A stretch of DNA of 64,000 nucleotides from Candidatus Rokuibacteriota bacterium (GTDB lineage Bacteria > Methylomirabilota > Methylomirabilia > Rokubacteriales > CSP1-6): contig JAUSJX010000065.1 of NCBI GenBank assembly GCA_030647435.1, positions 42,675 through 106,674 of the forward strand, in the 5' to 3' direction. Positions 31,205 to 39,864 of the stretch are shown piece by piece. The notes below the pieces were generated by a model. That model was not told the DNA's origin. It saw only the letters and a list, made by a program, of their open reading frames with translations, and did no database searches. Numbering within the stretch: position 1 is the first letter of the stretch; each line of letters begins with the position of its first letter. The translations under genes were made by a program, and so were the position numbers.

Positions 31205-32878
31205 ATGCATGACACCATCACCGACCACTTGGCGACAGCGTTGAGAGAAGCGCTCACCGGCGCGGGCCTGCCCGTTCCGGACGACGTTGTATGGGAGGTG
31301 CCCAGAGAGGAAACCCACGGCGACTACGCCACCAACGTCGCCATGACGCTGGCGCGCTCCGCGAAGAAGGCGCCGCGACAGATCGCGGAAGCCATCGCGA
31401 GCCACTTTCCCAAGAGCGGGATCGTGGACCGGCTCGAGATCGCGGGGCCGGGCTTTTTGAATGTCTTCCTCGCGCCCGACTGGTGCGCCGAGTCGCTTAA
31501 GGGCATTCTCGCGGCCGGTGACACCTACGGCACGAGCGCGGCGGGCCGGGACACGCGCTTCCTCCTCGAGTTCGTGTCGGCCAATCCGACGGGCCCCCTC
31601 GTCATCGTCAACGCCCGGGCCGCGGCGGTGGGCGATGCGCTCGCGCGCATCCTCCGCTCGCAGGGCCATGGCGTCCTACGCCAGTTCTACGTCAACGACG
31701 CCGGCAACCAGTTCGAAGCGCTTGCTCGCTCGGTGGACGTGCGGCTACGCCAGTCCCTGGGCGAGTCGGCCGAGCTGCCGGAGAACTCGTATCCGGGCGA
31801 GTACCTTGTGGACCTTGTCAAGGACTGGATGGCGACGGACGCCGAGGGCATGCGCGCCATGGTAAAGACGCCGGAGGCCGAGCGCGTGGAGCTGCTCGGA
31901 CGCAAGGCCGTCGCGGCCATGGTGGCGCGACAGCGCCAAGTCCTCGAAGCCTACGGGACGAAGTTCGACAGCTGGACGCATGAGCAGGATGACGTGCGGC
32001 GCGCGAAGCTGCCGGACAAGGCCATCGCGGCGCTCGCGGCGGCCGGCCACACCTTCGAGGAGGACGGGGCCCTCTGGTTCCGCTCGACGGCCTTCGGCGA
32101 CGACAAGGACCGCGTGCTGCGGAAGTCGGACGGCGAGCTGACGTACTTCGCCGTGGACATCGGCTTTCATCACTTCCTGAAGTTCAAGGAGCCTCGCGCC
32201 GGGGTCGTCATCGACTTTCTGGGACCCGACCACCACGGCCACGTCGCCCGGATGAAGGCGGCCATGCAGGCCCTCGGGCACGCTCCCGAGAGCTTCGAGG
32301 TGCTGATCGTCCAGCTCGTGACCCTGCTCCGCGACGGCCAGCCCGTGCGCATGTCGAAGCGGCGCGGCGAGTTCGTGTTGATGGAGGAGCTGATCGAAGA
32401 GGTCGGCACGGACGCCGCGCGCTTCACCTTCCTCACGCGCCGGCACGACAGCCCGCTCGACTTCGACCTGGCCGTGGCGACGCGGCAGTCCGCCGACAAC
32501 CCGGTCTTCTACGTCCAGTACGCGCATGCGCGTGTCGCGAGCCTGTTCCGGATGGCCGCGGAGCAGAAGGTTCCGCTGCCGCCGTGGGACCAGGTGGATT
32601 TCCGGCTGCTCAGGCTCCCCGAGGAGCAGAGCCTGATCAAACGGCTGCTCCAGTACCCGAATCTCGTGGCCGGCGCCGCGCGCTCCCGCGAGCCTCACCG
32701 CGTCGCCTACTATCTCAGCGAACTGGCCGGGCTCTTCCACCCGTACTACAAGGCGCATCGTGTGATCATCGAGGACCGGGCGCTCACCCTGGCGAGGCTC
32801 GGCCTCGCAGCGGCCGTGGGGCAGGTGGTGCGCAACGGCCTCGGCCTTTTGGGCGTCTCGGCTCCGGAGGCCATGTAG
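31205..32878 (+). CDS. argS: Arginyl-tRNA synthetase with altered HIGH motif
   Basis: A 557-residue class I synthetase charging tRNA-Arg. Seen in order: the N-terminal additional domain (to about residue 100), the catalytic domain starting FVSANPTGPL near 120, FYVNDAGNQ near 160, the KMSKS-like loop RMSKRRGEFVLMEELIEEVG near 382, and the anticodon-binding domain with PVFYVQYAHARVASLF and ALTLARLGLAAAVGQVV. After PTGPL the usual HVGHARGA is VIVNARAA, so both histidines of HIGH are missing. All other blocks are intact and the gene is full-length. ATG 31205 is used; the in-frame extension to 31127 reads through the promoter. The SPOR gene downstream is a common neighbour. Confidence 0.9.
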   Translation: MHDTITDHLATALREALTGAGLPVPDDVVWEVPREETHGDYATNVAMTLARSAKKAPRQIAEAIASHFPKSGIVDRLEIAGPGFLNVFLAPDWCAESLKGILAAGDTYGTSAAGRDTRFLLEFVSANPTGPLVIVNARAAAVGDALARILRSQGHGVLRQFYVNDAGNQFEALARSVDVRLRQSLGESAELPENSYPGEYLVDLVKDWMATDAEGMRAMVKTPEAERVELLGRKAVAAMVARQRQVLEAYGTKFDSWTHEQDDVRRAKLPDKAIAALAAAGHTFEEDGALWFRSTAFGDDKDRVLRKSDGELTYFAVDIGFHHFLKFKEPRAGVVIDFLGPDHHGHVARMKAAMQALGHAPESFEVLIVQLVTLLRDGQPVRMSKRRGEFVLMEELIEEVGTDAARFTFLTRRHDSPLDFDLAVATRQSADNPVFYVQYAHARVASLFRMAAEQKVPLPPWDQVDFRLLRLPEEQSLIKRLLQYPNLVAGAARSREPHRVAYYLSELAGLFHPYYKAHRVIIEDRALTLARLGLAAAVGQVVRNGLGLLGVSAPEAM

Positions 32879-32998
32879 TGCGAGCAGAGGCGTGGCCCGC
32901 TGTTCGAGCCGAGCGTTGCGAGGCGAGGGCTGAGTCAATTCCGCCTGGCCGAGGAGCACGACGAGGTGAGCGGTGAAATCTTTCGAGGACTTCTCTAG

Positions 32999-33718
32999 AT
33001 GAGCCCGGCGCGCCCGGCGTCACCACGAGGCCGCGTGAAGAGCGGGCCCGGTTCACTCCAGTGGATCGCCCTCCTCACGGCGGGCGCCGTCATCATGGGG
33101 CTGACGTTCACGCTGGGCGTGCTCGTGGGACGCCAGTGGAGCCGTCCTGCCGCCGCGGCCAGCGCTGACAGCGGCGCAAGGAAGACCGTGCCGCCCGGCA
33201 AGCGGGGCGGCCTGTCGGCCGCCGACGTCGAGCCGCCGCCCCAGGTCGACCAGAAGCTCACCTTCTACCAGACGCTCACCGCGCCGCTGGGCCGCAGCTC
33301 CGCCGACGCCTCGCAGCACCCCGAGGCCAAGGCGCAGCCCGCTCCTGAGCCCGTGCGTGCCGAGCCGTCACCGCCGCCCTATCCGTACACGAGTCGCGGG
33401 GAGACCCTCGTCGAGAAGCCCGCGGCGCCGGAGGCCGAGGCGGCGCCCGTGCGGGCGCAGGCGGACGCGGCTGGCCTCTGGTCCGGCCTCTGGTCAGTGC
33501 AGGTCGCGGCCTTCAAGACGCAAGGGCAGGCGGCCTCGCTCCACAAGCTGCTCAGGGAGGCGGGTTTCGACGCCTACATCGCGCCCGCCGTCGCGAGCGA
33601 AGGCCAGACGAATTACCGCGTCCGTGTCGGCACCTTCAAGAGCAAGGCCGAGGCCCAGCGTATGGTCGAGCGGGTGCGCGGCGAGCGTTCCCTGGCCGCT
33701 TTCATCACTCCCAGGTAG
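32999..33718 (+). CDS. SPOR-domain membrane protein
   Basis: A 239-residue protein with a short cytoplasmic N-terminus, one membrane helix (LLTAGAVIMGLTFTLGVLVG, residues about 22-42), a Pro/Ala-rich periplasmic linker, and a C-terminal SPOR domain (WSVQVAAFKTQGQAASLHKL through YRVRVGTFKSKAEAQRMVER). SPOR domains bind denuded glycan strands of septal peptidoglycan, so a role at the division site is likely. It follows argS by 120 bp with a GAGGA ribosome site. The argS-SPOR order is known from other bacteria. Confidence 0.88.
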   Translation: MSPARPASPRGRVKSGPGSLQWIALLTAGAVIMGLTFTLGVLVGRQWSRPAAAASADSGARKTVPPGKRGGLSAADVEPPPQVDQKLTFYQTLTAPLGRSSADASQHPEAKAQPAPEPVRAEPSPPPYPYTSRGETLVEKPAAPEAEAAPVRAQADAAGLWSGLWSVQVAAFKTQGQAASLHKLLREAGFDAYIAPAVASEGQTNYRVRVGTFKSKAEAQRMVERVRGERSLAAFITPR

Positions 33719-33741
33719 GCCGCTCCAAGGTAGGTGACCCA

Positions 33742-34287
33742 ATGCCCCAGGGCCCCGGCCGGGTGCTCATCTCCCGCGAGGAGATCGCCGTCCGGGTTTG
33801 CGAGCTCGGCCATGCCATCGCCCGCGAGCACGCCGGGCACGTCCCGCTGCTGGTGGGGGTGCTCAAGGGCGCGGCAGTGTTCATGGCTGACCTCATCCGC
33901 GCCATCCCCGCGCCCGTTGCCATGGACTTCATGGGCGTAGCCTCGTACTACGGCCCCGGCACGCGCTCGTCCGGCGCCGTGCGCCTGACGGCGGACCTGT
34001 CGGTGTCCATCGAGGGGCGGGATGTCGTCATCGTGGAGGATGTCGTGGACAGCGGCCGGACGCTCGACTATCTGCGGCGCAACCTGGAGACGCGGCACCC
34101 ACGCAGCCTCCGGGTCTGCGCCCTGCTCGACAAGGTCGAATGCCGCCAGGTCGACGTGTCGCTCGACTACGTGGGGTTCGCCATCCCGGACAGGTTCGTG
34201 CTCGGCTACGGCTTCGACCTGGGTGGCCTCTACCGCGGCCTGCCGGACATTCATGTCCTGGAGGACCACTTGGCACGTCCTGGATGA
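33742..34287 (+). CDS. hpt: Hypoxanthine phosphoribosyltransferase
   Basis: A 181-residue purine-salvage enzyme converting hypoxanthine or guanine with PRPP to IMP or GMP. The PRPP-binding motif is VVIVEDVVDSGRTL near residues 92-105; LLVGVLKGAAVFMADLIRAI near 38 and DFMGVASYYGPGTRSSGAV near 65 are typical of Hpt. FAIPDRFVLGYGFDLGGLYR closes the active site. The last residues (DHLARPG) are encoded by the first unit of a 22-bp tandem repeat that supplies the stop codon. ftsH follows with its own promoter, an order (hpt-ftsH) seen in many bacteria. Confidence 0.93.
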   Translation: MPQGPGRVLISREEIAVRVCELGHAIAREHAGHVPLLVGVLKGAAVFMADLIRAIPAPVAMDFMGVASYYGPGTRSSGAVRLTADLSVSIEGRDVVIVEDVVDSGRTLDYLRRNLETRHPRSLRVCALLDKVECRQVDVSLDYVGFAIPDRFVLGYGFDLGGLYRGLPDIHVLEDHLARPG

Positions 34288-34329
34288 CCACTTGGCACGT
34301 CCTGGATGACCTTCCGGCACGTTTTGGAG
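34264..34329 (+). repeat. 22-bp tandem repeats at the hpt 3' end
   Basis: Two identical 22-bp units (34264-34285 and 34286-34307, core CCACTTGGCACGTCCTGGAT) and a degenerate third (34308-34329) follow each other. The hpt stop TGA spans the first junction, so loss or gain of a unit changes the protein end only slightly. Confidence 0.85.
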
Positions 34330-34396
34330 AACCATCGGGGGCCTAGCCATGCCCGGGGGTCCGGATAGCCCTCTGGCGGGTAGCCCGCTGGACCCC

Positions 34397-34407
34397 TGTG
34401 CTATACT
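34397..34407 (+). promoter_or_regulatory. Extended -10 promoter of ftsH, near-leaderless
   Basis: TGTGCTATACT fits the extended -10 (TRTGnTATAAT) with one mismatch, and ends nine bases before ATG 34417. No Shine-Dalgarno sequence lies between, so a leaderless ftsH message is predicted. Confidence 0.6.
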
Positions 34408-34416
34408 CAAAACGCT

Positions 34417-36231
34417 ATGAATTCGCCGTTCTACAAGAACCTCGCCCTCTGGATGGTGATCGGCCTCATCGTCATTGTCCTGTTCAACGTTTTTCAGGCG
34501 AGCCAGCCCTCGCGCGACAAGCTTGTCTTCTCCGACTTCCTCAAGCGCGTCGAGCAGGGTGAAGTCAGGGAAGTTCTGATCCGCGGCAAGTCCGTCACCG
34601 GCAAGCTTGCCGACGGCAACACGTTCCGCACTTTCACGGCCGACTATCCCGACCTGATCAAGGTGCTCAAGGACAAGGGCGTCAAGATCGCCGTCGAGCC
34701 CGAGGACAGCAACCCCTGGTACGCCTACCTGCTCCAGTGGGTGCCCATGCTGCTCTTCATAGGGGTCTGGATCTTCTTCATGCGGCAGATGCAGGGCGGC
34801 GGCGCCAAGGCGCTGTCCTTCGGCAAGGCGCGCGCGCGGCTCATCTCGGAGAAGCAGAACAAGATCACCTTCCAGGACGTGGCGGGTGTGGAAGAGGCCA
34901 AGGAAGAGCTGCGCGAGATCATCGAGTTCCTCAAGGATCCGCCCAAGTTCCAGAAGCTCGGCGGCAAGATCCCGAAGGGCGTGCTGCTGGTCGGCCCTCC
35001 CGGCACGGGCAAGACCCTTCTCGCGAAGGCGATCGCGGGTGAAGCCAACGTCCCGTTCTTCTCGATCTCGGGGTCCGATTTCGTAGAGATGTTCGTCGGT
35101 GTCGGCGCCTCCCGCGTGCGCGACCTCTTCGAACAAGGCAAGAAGCACGCGCCCTGCATCATCTTCATGGACGAGATCGACGCCGTGGGCCGTCACCGTG
35201 GCGCGGGTCTGGGCGGCGGCCACGACGAGCGGGAGCAGACGCTGAACCAGCTCCTGGTCGAGATGGATGGCTTCGAGACCAACGAGGGCGTGATCCTGAT
35301 CGCCGCGACCAACCGCCCGGATGTCCTCGACCCCGCGCTGCTCCGTCCCGGCCGCTTCGACCGCCATGTGGTGGTGGCGCGGCCCGACGTCAAGGGCAGG
35401 GAGGAGATCCTCAAGGTCCACACGCGCCGCGTCCCGCTCGCGCCGAACGTGGACCTGACCGTCCTCGCGCGTGGCACGTCGGGCTTCTCGGGTGCCGACC
35501 TGGCAAACCTCGTCAACGAGGCGGCGCTGCTGGGGGCGCGGCAGGACAAGAAGTCCGTCGAGATGATCGACTTCGAGAACGCCAAGGACAAGGTGCTGAT
35601 GGGCGTGGAGCGGCGCTCCATGATCATCCCAGAGGCCGAGAAGCGGACCACCGCCTATCACGAGGGCGGCCACGCCCTCGTGGCCTACCTCCTGCCGGGT
35701 GCCGACCCGCTGCACAAAGTGACGATCATCCCGCGCGGGCGGGCGCTCGGCCTCACGATGCAGCTGCCGACCGACGACCGCTACAGCTACTCCAAGGAGT
35801 TCCTGGTCAACCAGGTCATTATCCTCCTGGGCGGGCGCTCCGCCGAGGAGCTGGTGTTCCAGCAGCAGACCACCGGCGCCGGCAATGATCTCGAGAAGGC
35901 GACCGAGATGGCGCGCAAGATGGTCTGCGAATGGGGCATGTCCGACAAGATGGGGCCCCTCACCTTCGGCAAGGCCGAGGAGCACGTCTTTCTGGGCCGC
36001 GAGATGTCGCGCCCGAAGGACTACAGCGAGGAGACGGCCGTCCTCATCGACTCGGAGATCAAGCGCATCGTGACGGACTGCGCGTCGCGCGCGCGGCAGC
36101 TCCTCGAGTCGAACCTCGAAAAGCTCCACGTGCTGGCGCGCGCGCTCCTCGAGCGCGAGACCCTCGACGGCGAGGAGATCAACCGGCTGCTGCTCGCCCG
36201 GCCGTTCCAGGAAGCCCCGACGCCCGCCTGA
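34417..36231 (+). CDS. ftsH: ATP-dependent zinc metalloprotease FtsH
   Basis: A 604-residue membrane-anchored AAA protease degrading misfolded membrane proteins and regulators. Two membrane helices (residues about 10-27 and 100-118) flank the periplasmic domain. Walker A GPPGTGKT is near 193, the pore motif FVGVG near 229, Walker B IIFMDEID near 247, the second region of homology [20 protein letters not shown] near 305, and the zinc site HEGGH at 415-419. Length is typical. It stands between hpt and folP, with an AT-rich hairpin and T tract just after the stop. Confidence 0.97.
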   Translation: MNSPFYKNLALWMVIGLIVIVLFNVFQASQPSRDKLVFSDFLKRVEQGEVREVLIRGKSVTGKLADGNTFRTFTADYPDLIKVLKDKGVKIAVEPEDSNPWYAYLLQWVPMLLFIGVWIFFMRQMQGGGAKALSFGKARARLISEKQNKITFQDVAGVEEAKEELREIIEFLKDPPKFQKLGGKIPKGVLLVGPPGTGKTLLAKAIAGEANVPFFSISGSDFVEMFVGVGASRVRDLFEQGKKHAPCIIFMDEIDAVGRHRGAGLGGGHDEREQTLNQLLVEMDGFETNEGVILIAATNRPDVLDPALLRPGRFDRHVVVARPDVKGREEILKVHTRRVPLAPNVDLTVLARGTSGFSGADLANLVNEAALLGARQDKKSVEMIDFENAKDKVLMGVERRSMIIPEAEKRTTAYHEGGHALVAYLLPGADPLHKVTIIPRGRALGLTMQLPTDDRYSYSKEFLVNQVIILLGGRSAEELVFQQQTTGAGNDLEKATEMARKMVCEWGMSDKMGPLTFGKAEEHVFLGREMSRPKDYSEETAVLIDSEIKRIVTDCASRARQLLESNLEKLHVLARALLERETLDGEEINRLLLARPFQEAPTPA

Positions 36232-36257
36232 TTCACGCTTTTTTCCTCAGCATTTCG

Positions 36258-36289
36258 ATACCATTGGCCTCGGCGTCAATGGTATTTTT
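36258..36289 (+). terminator. Intrinsic terminator between ftsH and folP
   Basis: ATACCATTG (36258-36266) and CAATGGTAT (36277-36285) form a perfect 9-bp stem with a 10-nt loop, followed by TTTTT. It ends seven bases before the folP GTG, so it also sits on the folP 5' region and could affect that gene's translation or promoter. Confidence 0.7.
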
Positions 36290-36295
36290 ATTGGC

Positions 36296-37156
36296 GTGAC
36301 CACCCCCATCCGAGCGGCTCTGGCAGGGGTGCATCTCGGCGACGGCGTCTCCGTGGCCGTGATGGGCGCGCTCAACGTCAGCCCCGGCTCCTTCTACGCG
36401 GGCTCGGTGGTCACGGGGGGCGACGACCTCTTGCGTGCTGCCGAGCGCATGGCGCGCGAAGGCGCGGCTCTCCTCGACGTGGGGGCCATGTCCACGGCCC
36501 CCTACCTGTCGGGCTCCATCTCCGCCTCCGAGGAGGCCGAGCGCCTCGGTTGGGCGGTGGGGATCCTGGCCTCGAAGCTCGACGTGCCCGTCTCGGCGGA
36601 CACGAGCCGCGCGGAGCCGGCGCGGGCCGCTCTCGAGGCAGGGGCCGCGATCATCAACGATGTCCGCGGTCTCACTGCCGATCCCGCTCTCGCCCCCCTG
36701 GTCGCCAGGGCGGGGGCGGGCGTCATCCTCATGGCGTCGGAGCGGGGCGGCGCCGAGGGGCTGGGCCCTGTAGACGCCGTCATGGACCTTCTTGAGGAGA
36801 GCCTGCGCATCGCCACCCAGGCGGGTATCCCCGAAGAACGCATCGTGGTGGATCCCGGCATCGGCTTCTTCAGGCGGCGCGGTCTCGCCTGGCACGAGTG
36901 GGACTGCGAGATCCTGGCCGGCCTCGGGCGGCTGCGCGACCTCGGTCGGCCGATCTGCATCGGCGTCTCGCGCAAGTCCTTCGTGGGAGAGATTGCCGGC
37001 GAGGCCGATCCCGGCCGGCGCCTCCCCGGCTCGCTGGCCGCCGCGGCGGCGGCGGTGCTGGGCGGCGCCCACCTGATCCGCGCCCACGACGTTGCAGATA
37101 CCGTCCAGGCCGTGCGCGTGGCCGAAGCCATACGCCGCTCCCGCGGGGACGCCTGA
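36296..37156 (+). CDS. folP: Dihydropteroate synthase, divergent
   Basis: A 286-residue TIM-barrel enzyme of folate synthesis joining p-aminobenzoate to the pterin pyrophosphate. Retained: MGALNVSPGSF with the metal-binding Asn, SADTSRAEPARAALEAGAAI with the pterin Asp, INDVRGL, VVDPGIGF, the Lys in GVSRKS, and IRAHDV. Changed relative to the E. coli type: NVTPDSFSDGG is NVSPGSFYAGS, and the loop STRPG is STAPY, losing the Arg that helps bind p-aminobenzoate and sulfonamides. LMHMQG is LMASERG. It may thus be a sulfonamide-insensitive or altered-specificity variant. Start is GTG 36296. cdaA follows two bases after its stop. Confidence 0.85.
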   Translation: MTTPIRAALAGVHLGDGVSVAVMGALNVSPGSFYAGSVVTGGDDLLRAAERMAREGAALLDVGAMSTAPYLSGSISASEEAERLGWAVGILASKLDVPVSADTSRAEPARAALEAGAAIINDVRGLTADPALAPLVARAGAGVILMASERGGAEGLGPVDAVMDLLEESLRIATQAGIPEERIVVDPGIGFFRRRGLAWHEWDCEILAGLGRLRDLGRPICIGVSRKSFVGEIAGEADPGRRLPGSLAAAAAAVLGGAHLIRAHDVADTVQAVRVAEAIRRSRGDA

Positions 37157-37158
37157 GC

Positions 37159-37983
37159 ATGTGGCCGGCGCTGCAGGCCTTCCGGGTGCGGGACGCGATC
37201 GACATCTTCCTGGTCGCGCTCGTCCTTTACCGTGTCTTCGTCATGTTCAAGGAGACGCGGGCCGTCCAGATGCTGCTCGGGCTCGCCGCCCTCATGGCCG
37301 CCTCGTTCCTCGCCCACCGGTTCGAGCTGTACGGCACCAGCTGGATCCTCGACAACTTCTGGTCCTTCTGGGTGCTCGCCCTCATCGTGCTCTTCCAGCC
37401 CGAGCTGCGCCGCGCGCTGGCGCAGGTCGGCCAGAACCCGTTCTTCCGCGTGGTGACGCGAGCGGGACGGGAGCAGCAGAGCCACCTGCTCGACGAGGTG
37501 GTCAAGGCCGCCCAGTCCCTGGCCGGCAAGCGCATCGGCGGCCTCGTGGTCCTGGAGCGGGCGACGGGGCTGCGCAACTACGTCGAGCTCGGCGTGCCGC
37601 TCGACGCGCTCGTTTCGGCCGATCTGCTCGAGAGCCTCTTCCTTCCGTACTCGCCGCTGCACGACGGCGCCGTCTTCATCCGCGGCGGGCGCATCGCCGC
37701 GGCGGGCGGCTTCCTGCCGCTCTCCCGCAACGCGCAGCTCGGGCGCGCGATGGGCACGCGGCACCGCGCGGCGCTCGGGCTCAGCGAGGAGACCGACGCC
37801 GTCGTGCTGGTGGTCTCTGAGGAGAGCGGCCGGATCTCGCTGGCGGTCGAGGGCCGCATGGAGAGCCCTCTGGACTCCGATGCCCTCCGCCGGCGCCTGG
37901 CCGCGTTCTTCTCCCTCGACGCCCCTCCGCTGCCGGCCGACCAGCCCTGGTGGGAGCCGGCCCGCGGATGGCTCCGCAAATGA
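37159..37983 (+). CDS. cdaA: Diadenylate cyclase CdaA
   Basis: A 274-residue membrane enzyme making cyclic di-AMP from two ATP. Three N-terminal membrane helices (residues about 12-80: AIDIFLVALVLYRVFVMF; VQMLLGLAALMAASFLA; FWSFWVLALIVLF) precede the DAC domain, whose motifs LHDGAVFI (Asp-Gly-Ala at 169-171) and GTRHRAALG (near 198) are intact. The cdaA-ybbR-glmM order that follows is the conserved c-di-AMP/cell-wall cluster, in which CdaR and GlmM modulate CdaA. c-di-AMP in a lineage with an outer membrane is less usual than in Gram-positives. Confidence 0.94.
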   Translation: MWPALQAFRVRDAIDIFLVALVLYRVFVMFKETRAVQMLLGLAALMAASFLAHRFELYGTSWILDNFWSFWVLALIVLFQPELRRALAQVGQNPFFRVVTRAGREQQSHLLDEVVKAAQSLAGKRIGGLVVLERATGLRNYVELGVPLDALVSADLLESLFLPYSPLHDGAVFIRGGRIAAAGGFLPLSRNAQLGRAMGTRHRAALGLSEETDAVVLVVSEESGRISLAVEGRMESPLDSDALRRRLAAFFSLDAPPLPADQPWWEPARGWLRK

Positions 37984-38140
37984 CCGTGCACGGAGCTCGC
38001 CACGCAGAAAACCACATGATCAATGCGGTGGGGGGGTCTGGGCCGATGGGCGAGCCGAGGAACTTCGGTGGGCTGGGCCCCGCCAGTTCCGAGGCGAGCA
38101 AAGACGAACAAACGGCGCCGCTCCCCCCCAGGACCGGACA

Positions 38141-38515
38141 ATGGCGATCCTGACGCGCCACTGGGAGCTCAAGCTCCTGGCCCTGGCCTTCTCCGCGGGG
38201 CTCTGGGTCTTCGTCATGACCTCCGAGAAGACCAATCTCGTCGTCTCCCTGCCGCTCGAGCTCGACTCGGTGCCGCCGGGGCTCGTCGTGACTGGCGAGA
38301 GGTCCGAGAGCGTCGAGGTGCAGCTGCACGGGTTGAGATCCGTGCTCTCTCGGGTGTCGCCCGAGTCCCTCCGGGTGAGGGTGAGCCTGGCCGGCGCCGG
38401 CCCCGGTGACCTCGTGGTCAGCCTGGGAGCTGAGCAGATCGTCGTGCCCCCCGGTGTGAGCGTGCTGCGCGTGAATCCTGCCGTCGTGCGCGTGGCGCTG
38501 GCCCGCAGGCGCTGA
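38141..38515 (+). CDS. YbbR-like (CdaR) short protein
   Basis: A 124-residue protein: membrane helix near the N-terminus (LKLLALAFSAGLWVFVMTSE) followed by a single YbbR-type beta domain (LPLELDSVPPGLVVTGERSE through VVRVALARRR). CdaR proteins of Firmicutes carry several such repeats; here there is only one. By position between cdaA and glmM it is the CdaA regulator equivalent. ATG 38141 is used; a frame of 57 codons from 37980, overlapping the cdaA stop, was judged non-coding. It overlaps glmM by one base (TGATG). Confidence 0.82.
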   Translation: MAILTRHWELKLLALAFSAGLWVFVMTSEKTNLVVSLPLELDSVPPGLVVTGERSESVEVQLHGLRSVLSRVSPESLRVRVSLAGAGPGDLVVSLGAEQIVVPPGVSVLRVNPAVVRVALARRR

Positions 38516-39864
38516 TGGGCCGCCTCTTCGGCACCGACGGCATCCGCGGCGTCGCCAACGAGGAGCCGCTGACGACAGAGCTGGCCTTCCGCCTCGGGCG
38601 CCAGCTCGTGGCGACGCTTCTCGAGCATCACGGTGTGGCGAAGGTCCGCCTCGTCGTGGGGCGAGACACGCGGCTGTCTGGGCCCATGCTCGAGGGAGCG
38701 CTCGTCTCGGGGGCGCTGTCGGCGGGGGCGGATGTCTTCGAGGTGAGCGTGCTGCCGACGCCCGGCATCGCGTATCTCACGCGAAGCCTCGAGGCCCACG
38801 GCGGCGTGGTGCTCTCGGCGTCCCACAACGCCTTCCAGGACAACGGCATCAAGATCTTCTCTTCCGAGGGCGCCAAGTTTCCCGACAGCTGGGAGGATGA
38901 GATCGAGGCGCGCCTGGGCGGCCCGGACGTCGCCCCAAAGCCCACGGGCGCCTCGGTCGGACGCCTGGTCCGCTACGATCGGGCCGAGGCCGAGTACATT
39001 GCTCACGCGCGCCAGACCTTCCCCTTCGACCTGGCCAACGTCACGCTGGCTCTCGATTGTGCCCACGGCGCCACCAGCCGCGTCGCCCCGCGGCTCTTCC
39101 GCGCCCTCGGCGCCAAGGTCTCTGTCCTGGCCGCGAAGCCCGACGGCCTCAACATCAACCGAAAGTCGGGTGCGCTGCACCCCGAGCGGCTCCAGCGCCG
39201 AGTGCGGGCCGCGGGCGCGGACCTGGGGCTGGCGTTCGACGGCGACGGCGACAGGCTGATCGCCGTGGACGAGACGGGGGAGATCCGCGACGGCGACTAC
39301 GCCCTCGCCATCTGCGGCCGGCACCTGGCGGCGAGTGGCCGGCTCAAGACCGGCACCGTGGTGACCACGGTCATGGCCAACTTGGGTCTCGACAAGGCGC
39401 TGGCCGAGGCGGGCATCCGGACGGTGAAGACGCAGGTGGGCGACCGCTACGTCCTCGAGGAGATGGTCAAGACCGGCGCCAACCTGGGAGGCGAGCAGTC
39501 CGGGCACCTCCTGTTCCTCGACCACACGCCCACGGGCGATGGCATCGTCTCGGCGCTCCAGCTCCTGGCCGTGATGCGCGAGACGGGGCAGCCGCTCTCG
39601 GCGCTGGCATCCTGCATGACCAAGTTTCCGCAGGTGCTGGTCAATGTCCGGGTGCGCGAGAAGCCTCCGCTCGAATCCATCCCGGGCCTCGCCGATCGCC
39701 ACGCGGCCCGCGAGCGCGAGCTGGGCGCGGCGGGGCGCATCCTTCTCCGCTACTCGGGCACGGAAAACCTGGCTCGCGTCATGATCGAGGGCGAGGACAG
39801 GGCGCGCATCGAGAGCATCGCCTCGGAGCTGTCGACCATCATCAAAAAGGCGGTCGGAGCATGA
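38515..39864 (+). CDS. glmM: Phosphoglucosamine mutase
   Basis: A 449-residue alpha-D-phosphohexomutase converting glucosamine-6-phosphate to glucosamine-1-phosphate for peptidoglycan and LPS precursors. The N-terminus MGRLFGTDGIRGVANEEPLT is diagnostic. The catalytic phosphoserine is in SASHNAFQDNGIKIF (Ser103), the metal loop DGDGDRLIAVDE near 242, the sugar-specificity loop GGEQSGHLLFLDHTPTGDGI near 324, and the phosphate-binding RYSGTENLARVMIEG near 411. It overlaps acpS by ATGA. Confidence 0.97.
   Translation: MGRLFGTDGIRGVANEEPLTTELAFRLGRQLVATLLEHHGVAKVRLVVGRDTRLSGPMLEGALVSGALSAGADVFEVSVLPTPGIAYLTRSLEAHGGVVLSASHNAFQDNGIKIFSSEGAKFPDSWEDEIEARLGGPDVAPKPTGASVGRLVRYDRAEAEYIAHARQTFPFDLANVTLALDCAHGATSRVAPRLFRALGAKVSVLAAKPDGLNINRKSGALHPERLQRRVRAAGADLGLAFDGDGDRLIAVDETGEIRDGDYALAICGRHLAASGRLKTGTVVTTVMANLGLDKALAEAGIRTVKTQVGDRYVLEEMVKTGANLGGEQSGHLLFLDHTPTGDGIVSALQLLAVMRETGQPLSALASCMTKFPQVLVNVRVREKPPLESIPGLADRHAARERELGAAGRILLRYSGTENLARVMIEGEDRARIESIASELSTIIKKAVGA

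Noticed and set aside
33613..36129. An 838-codon open frame on the minus strand
   Set aside because: Antisense to hpt and ftsH, both unambiguous. A third-position GC artefact.
37980..38153. A 57-codon frame overlapping the cdaA stop as ATGA
   Set aside because: The overlap looks like coupling, but the peptide is Gly/Pro-rich with no pattern and runs into the ybbR start in another frame; it was judged non-coding.
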